Shown here: piece by piece, positions 14,222 through 26,665 of the stretch | How positions within the stretch are numbered: the first letter of the stretch is position 1 | Layout: each line of letters opens with the position of its first letter | From: Theocolax elegans | Lineage: Eukaryota > Arthropoda > Insecta > Hymenoptera > Cerocephalidae | Length of the DNA: 64,000 bases | Direction: 5' to 3' | Assembly: GCA_026168455.1 (NCBI GenBank) | Contig: CM047426.1 | Location: forward strand, 74,427,986-74,491,985 | Position numbers and translations under genes: made by a program | The notes under the pieces: generated by a model | What the model saw: only the letters and a program-made list of their open reading frames with translations | Told to the model about the DNA's origin: nothing | The model's database searches: none

Positions 14222-14859
14222 CCCTTCGTAGATTAGGAGATGGTTTTTTCGTATAGGAATTTTATTTTTTATTCAATGCTATGTATATAAGAATATATTT
14301 TTACTTACTGGAGCAAAAGCACGGAAGAAACATGATCCTGATTTTGATTTTGGTTGCTCCAGAATTTGAAACGGTACTAAACATTTTTTTATATACCAAT
14401 TAAACAGTAATTTAATTTAAATTATTAATTGTTACGTTGCGAAATATCGAAAAAGACCACGATCGATCTATCCATTGAAAAATAGCTAGACTTGTACATA
14501 ATTATAATAAGACTTTGGTTATTGATATTTATAATTTAGAATATTTTGCGTTATAAATTAAAAATTAGAGCCTATTTTCAAACGACGTAATCAAAAAAAA
14601 TTTCCTCCAGATACATAATAATTTAATCTTATTAAATAAATAAATCGATCATACGTATACTAATAATTTTATGGGTATTGCTTCATGAAAATAAACAGAT
14701 TTATTATGCTGTAATCGCCCAAAGATCGAATAGAACTAAGTTGAAACGATATTGAAACGTTTATCAAGAACGAATTGCTCGATCGTTTCCAGTCCAATAT
14801 CGGCAAAGTCGCTTGAAAATTTCGTCGACTCGATCGAGAATGCTGCGTTTTCTTGGCAT

Positions 14860-15210
14860 ACCAAAGCCACGAGTTTGCGCAACCGTCACACGCGCATTTC
14901 TCATGCCGCGAGAAAATCCATCCGCGGTAGGAAACTCCTTGGGGCCGGTTTCGCAACGCGGCAGGCTCGCGCGAGCGCGCGCGCGGCACTTTCAAGTGCA
15001 CAACGCGCCGTGTCTTACCTAACGGGCGCGAACGCTCTCCGACCTCCGCCCCGGCGAGCGCCGTGGAATTCGCGGTGAAAGTGAAAACTAGCCGTAGGAA
15101 AGCGATGGGACTATTTTAAAACCCGCTCGCGGCGCGTTCCGCATTGATTGCCCGATGCCTCGATGCCTCGACGGCTTTTGCTCCCATCCTGTGAAAGGGG
15201 GAAGGGGGTG
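14860..15210. other. CpG-rich island, promoter-like composition
   Basis: A dense cluster of CpG and GCGC runs (GCGCGAGCGCGCGCGCGGCA near 14970) is followed by ACCTCCGCCCCGGCGAGCGC and a purine-rich GGGGGAAGGGGG stretch at about 15198-15210. The flanks are strongly AT-rich. Such islands can be promoters or enhancers in insects, but no initiator, TATA box or first exon can be assigned. Confidence 0.35.
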
Positions 15211-18200
15211 CAATTTCCTTACATATAAGAAAGATGAATCGCTTTCGATAATGTTTTTCTTTTCTCGCGGAAAAATTTGATCTTGTATACTAAAAATATC
15301 TACGTGTATATTCAGGGATGCACGTGAGGGTGTAAGTCTTCAGCGTGCGAGATGCATAGTGTCGATGATATTGGGGAAGTCGATACTTAGTTTCATAATT
15401 AAGTCCAAGTATTATTTTGAGACTTTCAGTTTTAGCCACTAGATGTCATATGTTTCTATTTTACTTTCAAGTAACGGAAGACATTTCGATCTGTTTAGTT
15501 TCAACGATTATCATCTGTTATGGAGTGGTAAAATTAACCTAAACCTAAGGGTTTTCTATTGCAACTTACGAAAATCATTCATAATTTATTAGATTTTTAG
15601 CAGAAATGAGCAGCACTCGATAATGTTAAATACTAATTTACTTTGCAGTGATATTTATATTCTCATTGTTAAAAATCATTTCAAATATTTTATACAGAGA
15701 ATAGCGCTACTAAAACTGCTACGGTCCTTCTATTTCGTTAAACACCTAACACCGAAGTTCCTTCCGTTTACAGTTTTTTAGTAAACTGACCGATTTCTTT
15801 TTTTTGCGTAACGTGAATGGGTTATCATGCTGGAGATCGCTCTCTCAAGCTTACTTTTGACTATTTTTTTGTTAGCATTTCATAATAGATTTCATAATCC
15901 ATTTTCTTATACGAATACATTGTTAGAAAATGGAGAGCAAAAATGTAATTGAGATAACAGTGAAAAAAATTTATTTAATTTACGTTTGTACATATTTCTG
16001 AACTAAAGTTTAAGTTTAGTATCGTGACTAACAATTTTTAAGAATTTTTATTTATATTTTTCTTGCAAACACGAAAGTGCAAAGAGTATTAAAAATATGC
16101 AGAAAAAAACAAACAAACATAAAGTTTGAAAAATTAGAAAAATAATGACTAGTCTTCACTCATTATTACGTATACTATTAGTAAGTCAAAAATTACAAGC
16201 AAGATGCTTTTTAGTATAGAGAGAAAAACATAGGGGAGGGGGTTGACTGCATTCCAACAACAGCAAAGTATATACTGTATACTAATGACTTTACGTACAT
16301 TCTTGCGACTGCTACGATACCCTATAATTTGTAAAAGTGCTGCGAGCCGTTTGGTGTATCTTCTTCCTTCGACAGTCAGAGGGTACAAGAGAAAAAAAAA
16401 GCAAAGTCCAGAGGAAGAAGATGACAACGATGACCGTCTCTCGAAAAATTCATCCTTGCTGCTAATTACAGCATTGCCGTTTTCTTACAATGACGCATCG
16501 TACGTCATTCGATTGTTTTAAAAGAAGAAAAAGAATTTTAAAGTTGGCCAACGAAAAAACAATAAGAAAGATGATAAGTAGATTGTACAATAAGGATTGA
16601 TCGGTTTATAAATAATGTGATTCATAATTTGTTTTATATATTGGATACGCTGCTTATAAATCGATGTAATTTTTAAGCAGTAGTTACATTAATAAATAAT
16701 AATATAAATATATAATTATATGATTGATTGAATGCGTACAATGTACGTCTTCTTCGTCATATCGAGTTCGTCTATCAACAATCTAGAACATGCTACACTT
16801 CTCATTGAGTATACAAAATGATTTTGTGCACGCATTTGAATACGTAAAATACTAGATTGTCGCATAATGTACAAATAAACATGTTCAAGATGATGCACAA
16901 GTGTTTGGACAGAATATCGTTCACCATGTGTACTGAACTTGGAGACAGCGGGGCGCCGAAACTAATACCGAGAGACACAGGACGTGTATACCGAGCCTGC
17001 ACCACCGATAACAACTACATTTTTCAATAACGAAGATATTATTTTTTTTCGTTTATTTTATTATCACAGGCGGAGTGTATTGCTGTTGTTTTTAGCGATC
17101 TCTTAAAACTTTATATTATCAACATTCGCTTCATAAAGTTCTCGAAGTATTATATATTAATTTTTCTCATTATCGAGCTTAATTTATCTCTTGCTGGATG
17201 TACTGTCTATTCTCGAAGAGTCTGAATATAAAATATTTTAATTAAAATACAGTAATTTCCTGTAAAATAAAAATGACTTTGTTACGTCACAGAAATGTAT
17301 ACAAATAATGTAATAAGAGTTATTTTAATGAAAATAAAAAGAATACTACTATTTCAGAGATACTTATTTTATATAGTATTTCTTGCGTATTTTGATTCGT
17401 GGTGAATTTGATTAAAGCATTGAGATAAAAACAGTCACTCAGAGCATTGATTAGAAAGCCAACCATATAAGTAAATGAATAAAATTGAAATGGCCCAATA
17501 AATTTAAGGAAAATTGTACAGTAAATATTTCTTAATTAGTATTTCAACGCAATTGGGATTGTAACTTTAAAATTGTACAAGTTTAAAAGATTGAAGAGAT
17601 TTAGGTTGCAAAAGAAAAATCAATTACGAAGAGATACCTCCTTATTCGTGCGAATAGTCTGTATCTCGCTACCGAATTTGGATCAACCCGCTACCGAGTT
17701 GCGCCTTGAGGACAAAGATCCAACTCCTCGAAACCCGGAGTAGGACGCAAAAAGAGGAGATTTCGATGCGTGTCGGAATGCCAAGGCGAGGAAGGTAAGC
17801 TCGACGCCTCGAGGACGTCCAGGGACGATAATTAAAGCGTCCCTCTTTATTCCTCCAGGCGAGTTATCGAACGAGCTACCGAAAGACGCAGGAGGAGAAG
17901 ATAAGGGGTCCGAGATATCTGACCGCCAGAAATTGCCGTATGGCTTTTACTGCCGCCTCTTTATTTATTTTTTCTTTCTTTCTTTCTTTCTTTCTCCGAT
18001 GCACACAACGGGAATTCGATCGATAGAGATGTTGCGTCCTTTAATTGTTTACTGTAAATACGTCGCTTTTTCTTCCTCCTTCCTCTCTTTATTCATTTAT
18101 TTATATATTTATTTACTTTATTATTTAATTTTTTACACGAACAATCGAATTAATACATTTGGTTGTTAGTCAATTTTTGGTGTTGCTTGTACGGTCTCAA

Positions 18201-21200
18201 CCTCGATTTTCATAAGTAATACAGGTCAGATTCGACTTCGTTAACTGCTTTCAGGGAATCGATGTTCTAACGGAAATTTTAACATGTATCGAGATGCCGA
18301 TAAATATTGTCTGGTATTAGTGTAGAGTAGAAAAATGTGCGCAATTGACGTTCGATGTTCGGATGTTGTTGATCCTTTTAAAATCTTTATCTAACTCGTC
18401 AGAAATGTACGGACATTTCAATCGTTTCTCATTAACGAAGGAATGGAACATAAATGTGCAATTAGCTCAAATTAATTTTTGCAAATTATATCAAATGAAT
18501 TATTTGTTCGCTTGATTAATTAATTTATATAACACTAGTATGAATTGTATCACATGATTCATACTGCTGCATGCGAGTGTATCAATTATTAATTTATTAC
18601 GTAATTTTATATCAGCTTAAACATTGTACTCAAAATATAATCAACTTTAATTTTAGTTTAATCATAACATCTAATAATATAAACTTTAAATGATTATTCA
18701 GCTCCATAAATTGTATTCGAACCATGTTCAATGAAACTTACATTAAATTTTTGTAACGTTCCACTTGACTATTATTACCTTTTTACGGAATATCAGAAGC
18801 AAATAGTAAGACGAAAAAAACATAGTGAACCTTACTTTACAAGAAAGGTGGAACAAGCAATAATTAATTAAATGACCACTCATTCACTGATTGAATGGGA
18901 AATTAGGGTTTTAGGCCACAGTCGGAACCCTGAAAAAAAAGAAGCCAAAACCCATAAGTAAAAATCGTTTTCATCAACGAGCCAAAGATTATTTTACGAA
19001 CTGGTATCGATGTTTGCGTAATGACGTATCCGAGAAACGATTAAGAATTTCTTTTATTGAGGGGAGTCTGATCGATGGTAACGGTTTCGTGCGTTATATA
19101 CACGTGCGTACGCGGAAGAATGGCAATTTCGGGCTTGTGGCGCGAGCGCGAAAACGTTTTCGGAGCGTCATAACGTGCAATTATTTTGGAATTCCGCTGC
19201 GTCAGCCATTCGATTGGCATTTTTCGACTCGGCATTGAAGCTCCTTTCAGCTTTTATATATACATACGTATTTTTTTTATTATTATCCCCGTTTTTTAAC
19301 TGAAAATACAGAATTAACATTTTTTTTGCACGCGACTGGTTCTACATTCGTTAACAGCTTTGTTTTGTCGCTGTAAATGTTTCATTTTTTTATACCAAGT
19401 TGTTAAAATTTTGTTTACATAATTTCGTTGCGATGAACAATTTTTCGAAATATATGTATGAATATATTGCACAGGAAGAAACATGTGATTCCAAATAAGG
19501 AAAATTAATGTCGTAATTTAAAGAATCATAAAAGTTGATTAACAAACATAAAAAATACAAAAAAAGAATATCAATAAAAATAATTATATTTTCTGAAAGA
19601 CTACTTGAATTTATTGACCCGGTATTTGAAAATAATACAGTGACCATTCCGTCAAGAGTAACGAAACCTCTCAAATGATTCGAGGTACGCAGACTTTGCG
19701 AAGACTTTCTCGATAGCGCATTACCTATACGAAATACTTACTTTTTTCTTGATTCAATAATTCATTGGATTATGTCGGTTTAAGTGCGAGCTTTGAATTA
19801 ATAAGTCTATTATAATTTTAAAGTCAAACGCTATTTGTACTATTAATAACGAAATCGTATCAAGAGAGTATTTTACTAGAAATTGCTAATTTAATAGAGC
19901 ATAGAAAAGTCGGTGATTTATTGTACGTGATTAACATACCTACAAACTAACTAAACAAAATATAAAGTTAACCTAGTAGCTTCGGTTTTACGTCATCGAT
20001 TCACGTATAGGTAAAACAAAACCAGCTCGAGTTGTTGCACCGGAGTGGAAAAATGCGTGCTCGACGTTATCTACGGCTCGGCCGGAATTTCCGGGGCCCG
20101 GTGTGCGTGTGTATACGCGTATAGCGTCGAGAGGAATCGCCCGGAAATGGTGAGACACCTACGCCGATCCGGCAACCTCGCATTCCATTATAAACCTCTA
20201 GTTAACACGTTGTTTTCAAAATTCTTGCGTTTACATGCGAAATTTCTTGATATTGTTGTGCATTAAACGTGTTGTAACGCTTTATCAAGGCTAAATTTTT
20301 ATTTTCCTTTATTATTTTAATTTTTGTTAAAACTTGTGAAATATATAGTAATTTAACTTTAAATTAATTGTTTACGTGTATTATTTACGAATGCTTCTTG
20401 CTGGCTATATTTATCGCCAAAGCAAAAGATCTAACAAAATTTTTATTGTTTTCACGTGTATCACATTGTGAAAATAAAAGTATAAAACACAGAGATATAT
20501 TTAAATTTTTGAGTAACTCGGTCTTTAAATAAATATTTCTTGCAAAACAATATTATTTAATTATTATTCGCTAAAAGGGGTGAGTATTTCGTCAATTATG
20601 TAAATAGACACGTTGATATAAAAAATACTGGACATCGTATTAAAATGACATCGATACTTCGTAATCGGTACAGTATATACGTATCATTTGTAACATGAAT
20701 ATATTAAATAATATATCATATTTTAATGAAGCAAAATTTAAATTGTCAATTAACTTGTAATTTTAATTACTATATTAATATATTATTAATAATTCAACAC
20801 CTACGCAACAATGGTTGCTGCACCAAATAAAATTAAAATACATATTTATAATTTACATGCGAGAACAGTGTGCTGTAGTATATATATGCAAAGAAGAAAA
20901 TAATCATCAGTCGAGGCACGCTCACCACATTTACACTCGAATACAACATTACTTACATTACTAATGATCACTCGATTCAAGGACCCAAAAGTCTTATTTT
21001 TGTTGTAAGTCGTCACCTTGATCCGACGTATTATTTTGTGCGTGCACTCGTTTATTTACACAACGATGCTCATTGTTCGTTAAATTCATTGATGATATCC
21101 ACCGTTTCACTTTCACTTTTATTTATACATTCTCCTTCTTTGTTTCCCTTACTTTTTATTTTAAATATTTATACGAAGGACTGGTCGAAGGAGCTCGTCA

Positions 21201-21853
21201 AAATACAATTAAAGGTGTGCCATGGGCTGCATGCAATGGAATTGAATAGTTTCGACTATAATTGATTATCCGATATCATTATGGAGCGTTGCGATTTTTA
21301 AGGAGTTAGTCGGTTAATTAACATTTCGTAACGTTTATTTAAATATAATGAGATAACTAAATACTTCGTTAACGCGAACAGTTTATACGGCAATTTTTTT
21401 TTTAAATTAATATATACGAAGGAGATAATAGACGTTTTTTAAAAGTTTAATACCACACACCTAAGTCATACATTCAAAGTAGGTTAATTAAATGCTAAGC
21501 AGGTACAGATTTATTACCTACATCTAATAAATTCGTATATTACAGTTTTTATAACTAGTACATCCATAAATATTACGTTTACATTAATTAATTTAATATA
21601 CATTAATATTAACTGTATCGTAGAAATAATAATATTATTCCAAAAATATATTTTTAACCTTTCCCCAACAACGAATTATTCAAATTTTATATTTAAGAAT
21701 TATATTGTTTAAATACAAAGAGATTTTCAGTATAATACCTTGATCGTATCTAAGAGAAATGCATATGTACCAGAATTAGTTGACTTTTTTCTCGCATAAA
21801 CTCGTGAAGCAGGTGTAACACAAATGTGAATATGAATTTTGTTTTGGTTGCAG
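15211..21853. other. AT-rich non-coding DNA, probably kibra intron
   Basis: No gene is supported in this stretch. It contains a TTTC microsatellite at 17971-17996, a moderately GC-rich patch at 17650-17900 and CpG-rich patches near 19020-19230 and 20030-20180. The 3' end (TTGTTTTGGTTGCAG at 21839-21853) is a good splice acceptor for the kibra exon that follows. Confidence 0.5.
17971..17996. repeat. (TTTC)n microsatellite
   Basis: Six or so tandem TTTC units form a pyrimidine-only run of about 26 bp. Confidence 0.9.
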
Positions 21854-21963
21854 ATTTACCAAGCCCCAGACCTTCGCAGACTGCATCGGCAACGAGCTTC
21901 CACTCGGTTGGGAGGAGGCCTACGACAAGCACGTGGGCGCTTACTACATCAATCATGTTAACC
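21854..21963 (+). CDS. kibra: Kibra (WWC family) internal exon, N-terminal half of WW domain 2
   Basis: This 110 bp exon lies between a clean acceptor (TTTTGGTTGCAG, ending 21853) and a consensus donor (GTGAGT at 21964). After one base that completes the preceding codon it reads [19 protein letters not shown], then [17 protein letters not shown]. The TKPxTFADC linker, the [10 protein letters not shown] start and the aromatic YYINH strand are diagnostic of the second WW domain of KIBRA/WWC proteins. In flies and mammals Kibra is a cortical scaffold acting with Merlin and Expanded upstream of Hippo/Warts; its WW domains bind PPxY-type ligands. The first conserved Trp of the WW fold (LGWEE) is present. 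The donor leaves one base (C), which joins CAA in the next exon to make Gln. The exon carrying WW domain 1 must lie upstream and was not found in this window. Confidence 0.93.
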
Positions 21964-22673
21964 GTGAGTACATGCATATTGCTCTCTCTTACTTTATTTT
22001 TTTCTCTTGCGCATTGATGGATTCAAGTAGGATATGAAAAAGTATTTGATAAATTGGAAATACATTATTTATTTAATTACATTTGTTTATTCATAAAATA
22101 TTATATAGAATGCTACGCTTTGTATCAGTTTGCATAATGAATAGTTATAGTATAGGACAAAGTTTTTAGGTGTTCTACATCCAAATCTTTTTATAACGTG
22201 ATATCAAGAATAAAATATCTTATTTTTGCCTAAATAAGTAAAGCGTTCGTATTGTCATTGAAAGTATATAGTTACTCGAGAGTAATCATAACTATCCATA
22301 CTGTAATTTATATGTATTTGTTGAAATTAGTGCATTATTGTCGTCGATTACTTCTTTTAATACGTTGCATGCAGTAACAAAAGGTGTATTTGAACAAGCA
22401 CGATTAAATGTTTTATCCTCAAGTATATGATATTTATTATTAAAAAATTAAATATATTTATTTGTTAGATCATGCAATATTTCCTAACAATTAATGGTTT
22501 CTAATGCTTTGATTATATTATTGAGTTTGTCATCATAGAATCGTGCTAATTATTTTGTCGGTATAAAATTATTTTTTGTAAAAAAAAAATAAATTACGTA
22601 CATATATTTCATATGTTTTAATTTCAATACTGTACACGATGTTTGAGTTAATTATTATAAAATTTTATTGTAG
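21964..22673 (+). other. kibra: kibra intron (710 bp) inside WW domain 2
   Basis: AT-rich intron with a GTGAGTACAT donor at 21964 and a TTTTATTGTAG acceptor ending at 22673. Splicing joins C (21963) to AA (22674-22675), which keeps the WW reading frame open. The intron interrupts the WW domain between its second and third beta strands. Confidence 0.9.
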
Positions 22674-22768
22674 AAACGACACAACTCGAAGATCCAAGAC
22701 AAGAATGGCGTGCCATTCAGGAAGCCATGCTCCGCGAGTATCTGCAAACCGCACAGGACGCACTCGAG
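22674..22768 (+). CDS. kibra: Kibra internal exon, end of WW domain 2 and start of the following helix
   Basis: This 95 bp exon follows TTTTATTGTAG and ends at a consensus donor (GAG|GTGAGT, donor from 22769). With the C carried from the previous exon it encodes QTTQLEDPRQEW, then RAIQEAMLREYLQTAQDALE. TTQxEDPR is the third strand of the KIBRA second WW domain. The second signature Trp of a canonical WW domain is replaced by Leu (TTQLEDP instead of TTxWxDP-like), as in other WWC proteins, whose second WW domain is atypical. The EW....EQ.ML..YL..AQ..L pattern is the start of the helical or coiled-coil region that follows. The exon ends in phase 0. The next exon should encode a KQQRL-type helix and was not found before 52442, so the downstream intron is either very long or I missed a short exon. 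Confidence 0.92.
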
Positions 22769-24190
22769 GTGAGTCAAAAATTAGAACATAATTTCTTTTT
22801 AACATTACACATTTTCATTTTGGTACCATTTCACGTTCAAAAATTATCCAAATATAAATATTTACACGAGCTTTTAAATTATAGACTTATATAATTAAAA
22901 AAATATCTTGTAACAAATATAATATATTGAGATTAGAAGAAACTTTAAACAATGTACAATAAATTGTATTATTTAGTTAATTTATTATATAATATTGACG
23001 AAAAAAGCGGAAAAATAAACTTAATAAGAGTATCAATCAGCATAGACTGCCCAACAAAATAAATCCTAGACAGTCAGGTCTATCAACGTTGAACTTGTTC
23101 TCCAACTCTCAAAAACGTCAAATCATCGAAATCGTTCCCCTACCGTTTCCGCAGCGATTCACCACACAATCGCACACAGGAAGAGCGTTTCTCACGATTC
23201 GCCCCGCTTGTTTTCGCAAATTGAAAATGCCAGCTCCTCGGACGCATTTTTTCGAACCCCCACCGAAAGGCGAGGGCTATACGCCGGCGAGAAAAAAAAG
23301 AAGGAAGGCCGAATATTTACGACGTCGGCTCTCTACAAAGGCGCGCGAGATGCAATTTATCATCGGCAGCGTTATAAAGTGATTGCGGATTCACTTAGCG
23401 AGCCCGGTAGCTTTGCGTTTTTTTCTCTCAAGATTAGCGCGTGACAATGCGTTCCTTTTCCGATGGTATTTTCGTTTTATGGTAATTGATTTCGTTTGAG
23501 GTTGTGTACGATTGAAAAATAATCTTTACTGTCTTTAACCCGTTATATTTTGTTTATTTTCTTGTCGGCTTTTGGTTTTTGAATTATTGGTTTTCGCGGA
23601 GGATCGCGGGTAGTAATTTTTTGTTCTGCGCAAGAACGTATCATTTAGATATCGATAAATCAACGGATTTAGTTCGTTTCTGGAATTTAGGAAACGATAT
23701 TCAAGTGATTTGTTCTTTTTCATATATTCCTTGTAGTGTAAAATTTGCATAATATCCTATATATTGCTACATTTAAATTACTCCCGTACTTTTGAAATTT
23801 CATGATAATATTTGACAAGAAAAGTTAAATTGAATATGTAAAATAGATAATCTTAAGAATTATTGATTAATTTATGTTGGTGATAATTTTTAATTCATCT
23901 AATACAACTCTAAGCTAATTTGATAAAAAATAAATATTATTTTTAAATTGCCTTGCTTTTAAGTTAGGTGATTGATCGATGCAAAAACTGGAAACCAACC
24001 ATCTATGATCTTATACTTTATTAAATAATTCATAATATATTAAATAGTTGATTTTTAATTTGACTCTAAAATTATTCGTAATTAAAAAATAGATGTGCCT
24101 GTAATATGTCCATTACTGATTATAATTTAAAAGTACGAAATATTCAGCCGAAAAACACGTTTAGCTCTAAATTCCGGTATTATCCAATTT
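22769..24190. other. AT-rich DNA, probably kibra intron
   Basis: Starts with the GTGAGT donor. It contains a moderately GC-rich patch at 23090-23450 whose ORFs (97 and 78 codons, overlapping) show no recognisable family and are basic and low-complexity. Otherwise nothing is seen. Confidence 0.5.
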
Positions 24191-24303
24191 AAAACCCAAC
24201 AATGGATGCGATTAATATACACTACATTCCTCCACGTAATGTAAGTATTCCTACAATCTTACTCTCGCGACGCGTTTTCACATTTATCCTTTTTTTTACA
24301 ACT

Positions 24304-24332
24304 CACACACACACACACATACACACACACAT
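24304..24332. repeat. (CA)n microsatellite
   Basis: A CA dinucleotide run interrupted once by T. Confidence 0.9.
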
Positions 24333-24339
24333 ATTAGCC

Positions 24340-24670
24340 TACGCTCACACATACCGACAAACTTGGTTCGCGCGACTTCCCACGGGTTTCTCGCACGAGG
24401 TGAACGGCGAAATAGGGATATATATATATATCACGTACACACACGCACACACACACACATACTTACAGTCGCGTATTATGAACCGGGCGCTTCGCGTATA
24501 CGTACCTCGCTCGGTGATCACCTTGAATTTATTGAAAAATTCGAAAGGCGCGCGAGCTCGAAACTTTTCATTGCCCCGTCTCTTTATCCCGACTCGCGTG
24601 CACGCGCGCGCATTTTCGATTGTCAGGAGCGCTCGCGCGCTAGTTCCTTTTTTCGAAAGTAGCTTTTGAG
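24340..24670. other. CpG-rich island
   Basis: CpG and GCGC motifs are frequent (GGCGCGCGAGCTCG, GTGCACGCGCGCGC) between AT-rich flanks, next to two CA microsatellites. Overlapping 155- and 99-codon plus-strand ORFs are Arg/Thr/His-rich by-products of the repeats and are not called as genes. Confidence 0.35.
24436..24460. repeat. (CA)n microsatellite with an adjacent TA run
   Basis: A CA run interrupted by a CG step, preceded by a short TA run at about 24418-24431. Confidence 0.9.
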
Positions 24671-24819
24671 GCCTTGAAAACGAGCGAGAGATTTTTATTC
24701 AACGTTGAAGGATAATTAATTTGTAGTTTTTGCGCGATCCATTTGAATTTGCATTTAAATATAAATTGAGTGAAATCCATTGGATTGCGTCGTTGTGTCG
24801 GCAGGGAGGATGTATTAAT

Positions 24820-24865
24820 TGCTCTTTCCGAGCAGACGGTCAATGGACGATCGGTGGAAAGAGCA
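24820..24865. other. Short perfect hairpin (10 bp arms)
   Basis: TGCTCTTTCC at 24820-24829 is matched by its exact reverse complement GGAAAGAGCA at 24856-24865, with a 26 bp loop. It is too short to be called a microRNA precursor. Confidence 0.5.
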
Positions 24866-24869
24866 TTTA

Positions 24870-26625
24870 ACATTTTTACTTATATAATTACGAGAGCAAT
24901 TATTTTTTTAAGTAACTATTCTCTGTTGTATATTCAGTTTCTAATAAAGATAATAAAAATATCTGCGTAAATAACGATCGAAATTTTATTATTTTTCTAA
25001 TTTTTTTACGACACAAACGTAATATACATTAATATCTTTTCACAGTGCGTCACAGTCGTAAACCTATCAATCTTTGTGTTAATATAATTAATGACGAGAT
25101 GATCTTTTTAAATCCGCCGTAACTCAAACTACACGTAAGGATATTCCATGTTTCAATATCAAACCAATAAGAAAATAACGCGTAATCTAACACTGCGAGG
25201 AAAAAATTCCTTTTTTGTCGGTAAATAACATCGAGGAGTTGGAGAAAAAATTGTTTGCGCAGAAGATGTCTCAGGAATTCGAAAATTTCACTCGTTTGCG
25301 ACTGTAAGGGCCTGCGTAAATTCGATTTTAATGTTCACTTCCTGCCACGTGGTGGGCGTCGTCAGTCGAACTTGACTCACACGAGCACATGTACACGTAT
25401 ATATACACGACAATCGAGAAAGAAGAGTCGAAGGAGACAAAGGAAACGGGAGGAGAGTAACTGTAGTGTTAAATTATTGTTTATTTGATTCCACGCAGTG
25501 AACAGTTCACTGTTCTACATATTTATCTTTTTCAGGGAAAAGGTGATTTTTTCTACCTAGTACATAATGTGACTAACAAATTTAATAATTTTTCTACATA
25601 GATTGGGGTTAACTAAAATTAATGCATTTAAATAGAAAATACTTTTATTTGTATAATAATTATTTTTTTATTTATTATTTTACTTGTTTTGTGCGGTGCT
25701 AATGTAAAATGTAAGTGTCAAAAAAATTGTTTACTTTATTTTGCATTCAATAGTATTCGCGTAAAAACAAAAGGTATAAATAACTTGAGTTTTTGGTTAA
25801 AAGAATGAAGTCAAACATTAAAATTACTTAAAAAAAAATTAAGTTATTTAAAATAAAAAAAAAAGATATATTCATTCTTTTTTACACGCGCGTATAAATG
25901 GAAAGAAAAGATCGAGGTGAACGTATTTAATTACTTGTATAAAATTATTTGAATGAAATTTTTATCTCTTGTTGAGACCGTACAAACTTCATTCATCGAA
26001 TAAAGAAACTGAAGGACAAAGAGAAAGAGTATAAGATAGAAAGAGATAGAGAGCAATCGTGACGGAACGAAATTTAAAGAGTTGGATTCGAGGCGACTTA
26101 AACTTTCTCGATGTCCGGTCGGTCGGCAAAGTTTTTAATACATCCCGAAGAGGCACCACGCGCGAAATAACTTAGGTTACGCGGAGATCCAATCCTGTCG
26201 CGCTTTACTCGCATTATGTAAATAAATACTTCCATACGCGGCTCGTTTCGCAAAACTCGCGTATACGGCCAACCGATCGAAAGACTCGATAAGCGAACTC
26301 TTTAACCGATTCTATGCGATCTCGTTTAAAAATATGCGACTCTTTGCAATTTATGTTACGGCTCCCCAGGAATTTGTTTTTCGCCGAATAAAACTCTCGT
26401 CTTTATGGCCGATTTTGAGATATTTTTAACGCGATTCTTTCTCTTGTCTGTATATGTATATAATCGCCTATATTTAAAGAATTTTTCAACGGAATTCGGA
26501 GTTTGTACTTTAGAAATACTTTCTTGTAAATCTGAACAATTTACGGAAACTTGTTGCGGGGACCATTTTTTACAGTTAAATTATTATGTGAATAAATCTT
26601 ACGTATTACACGTGGTGTGTGTGTG

Positions 26626-26665
<40 letters not shown>

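Noticed and set aside
1..21853. Exon for Kibra WW domain 1
   Set aside because: I looked for an open segment with the GK.YFIDH and TTWIDPRDR signature and found none; it probably lies left of the window.
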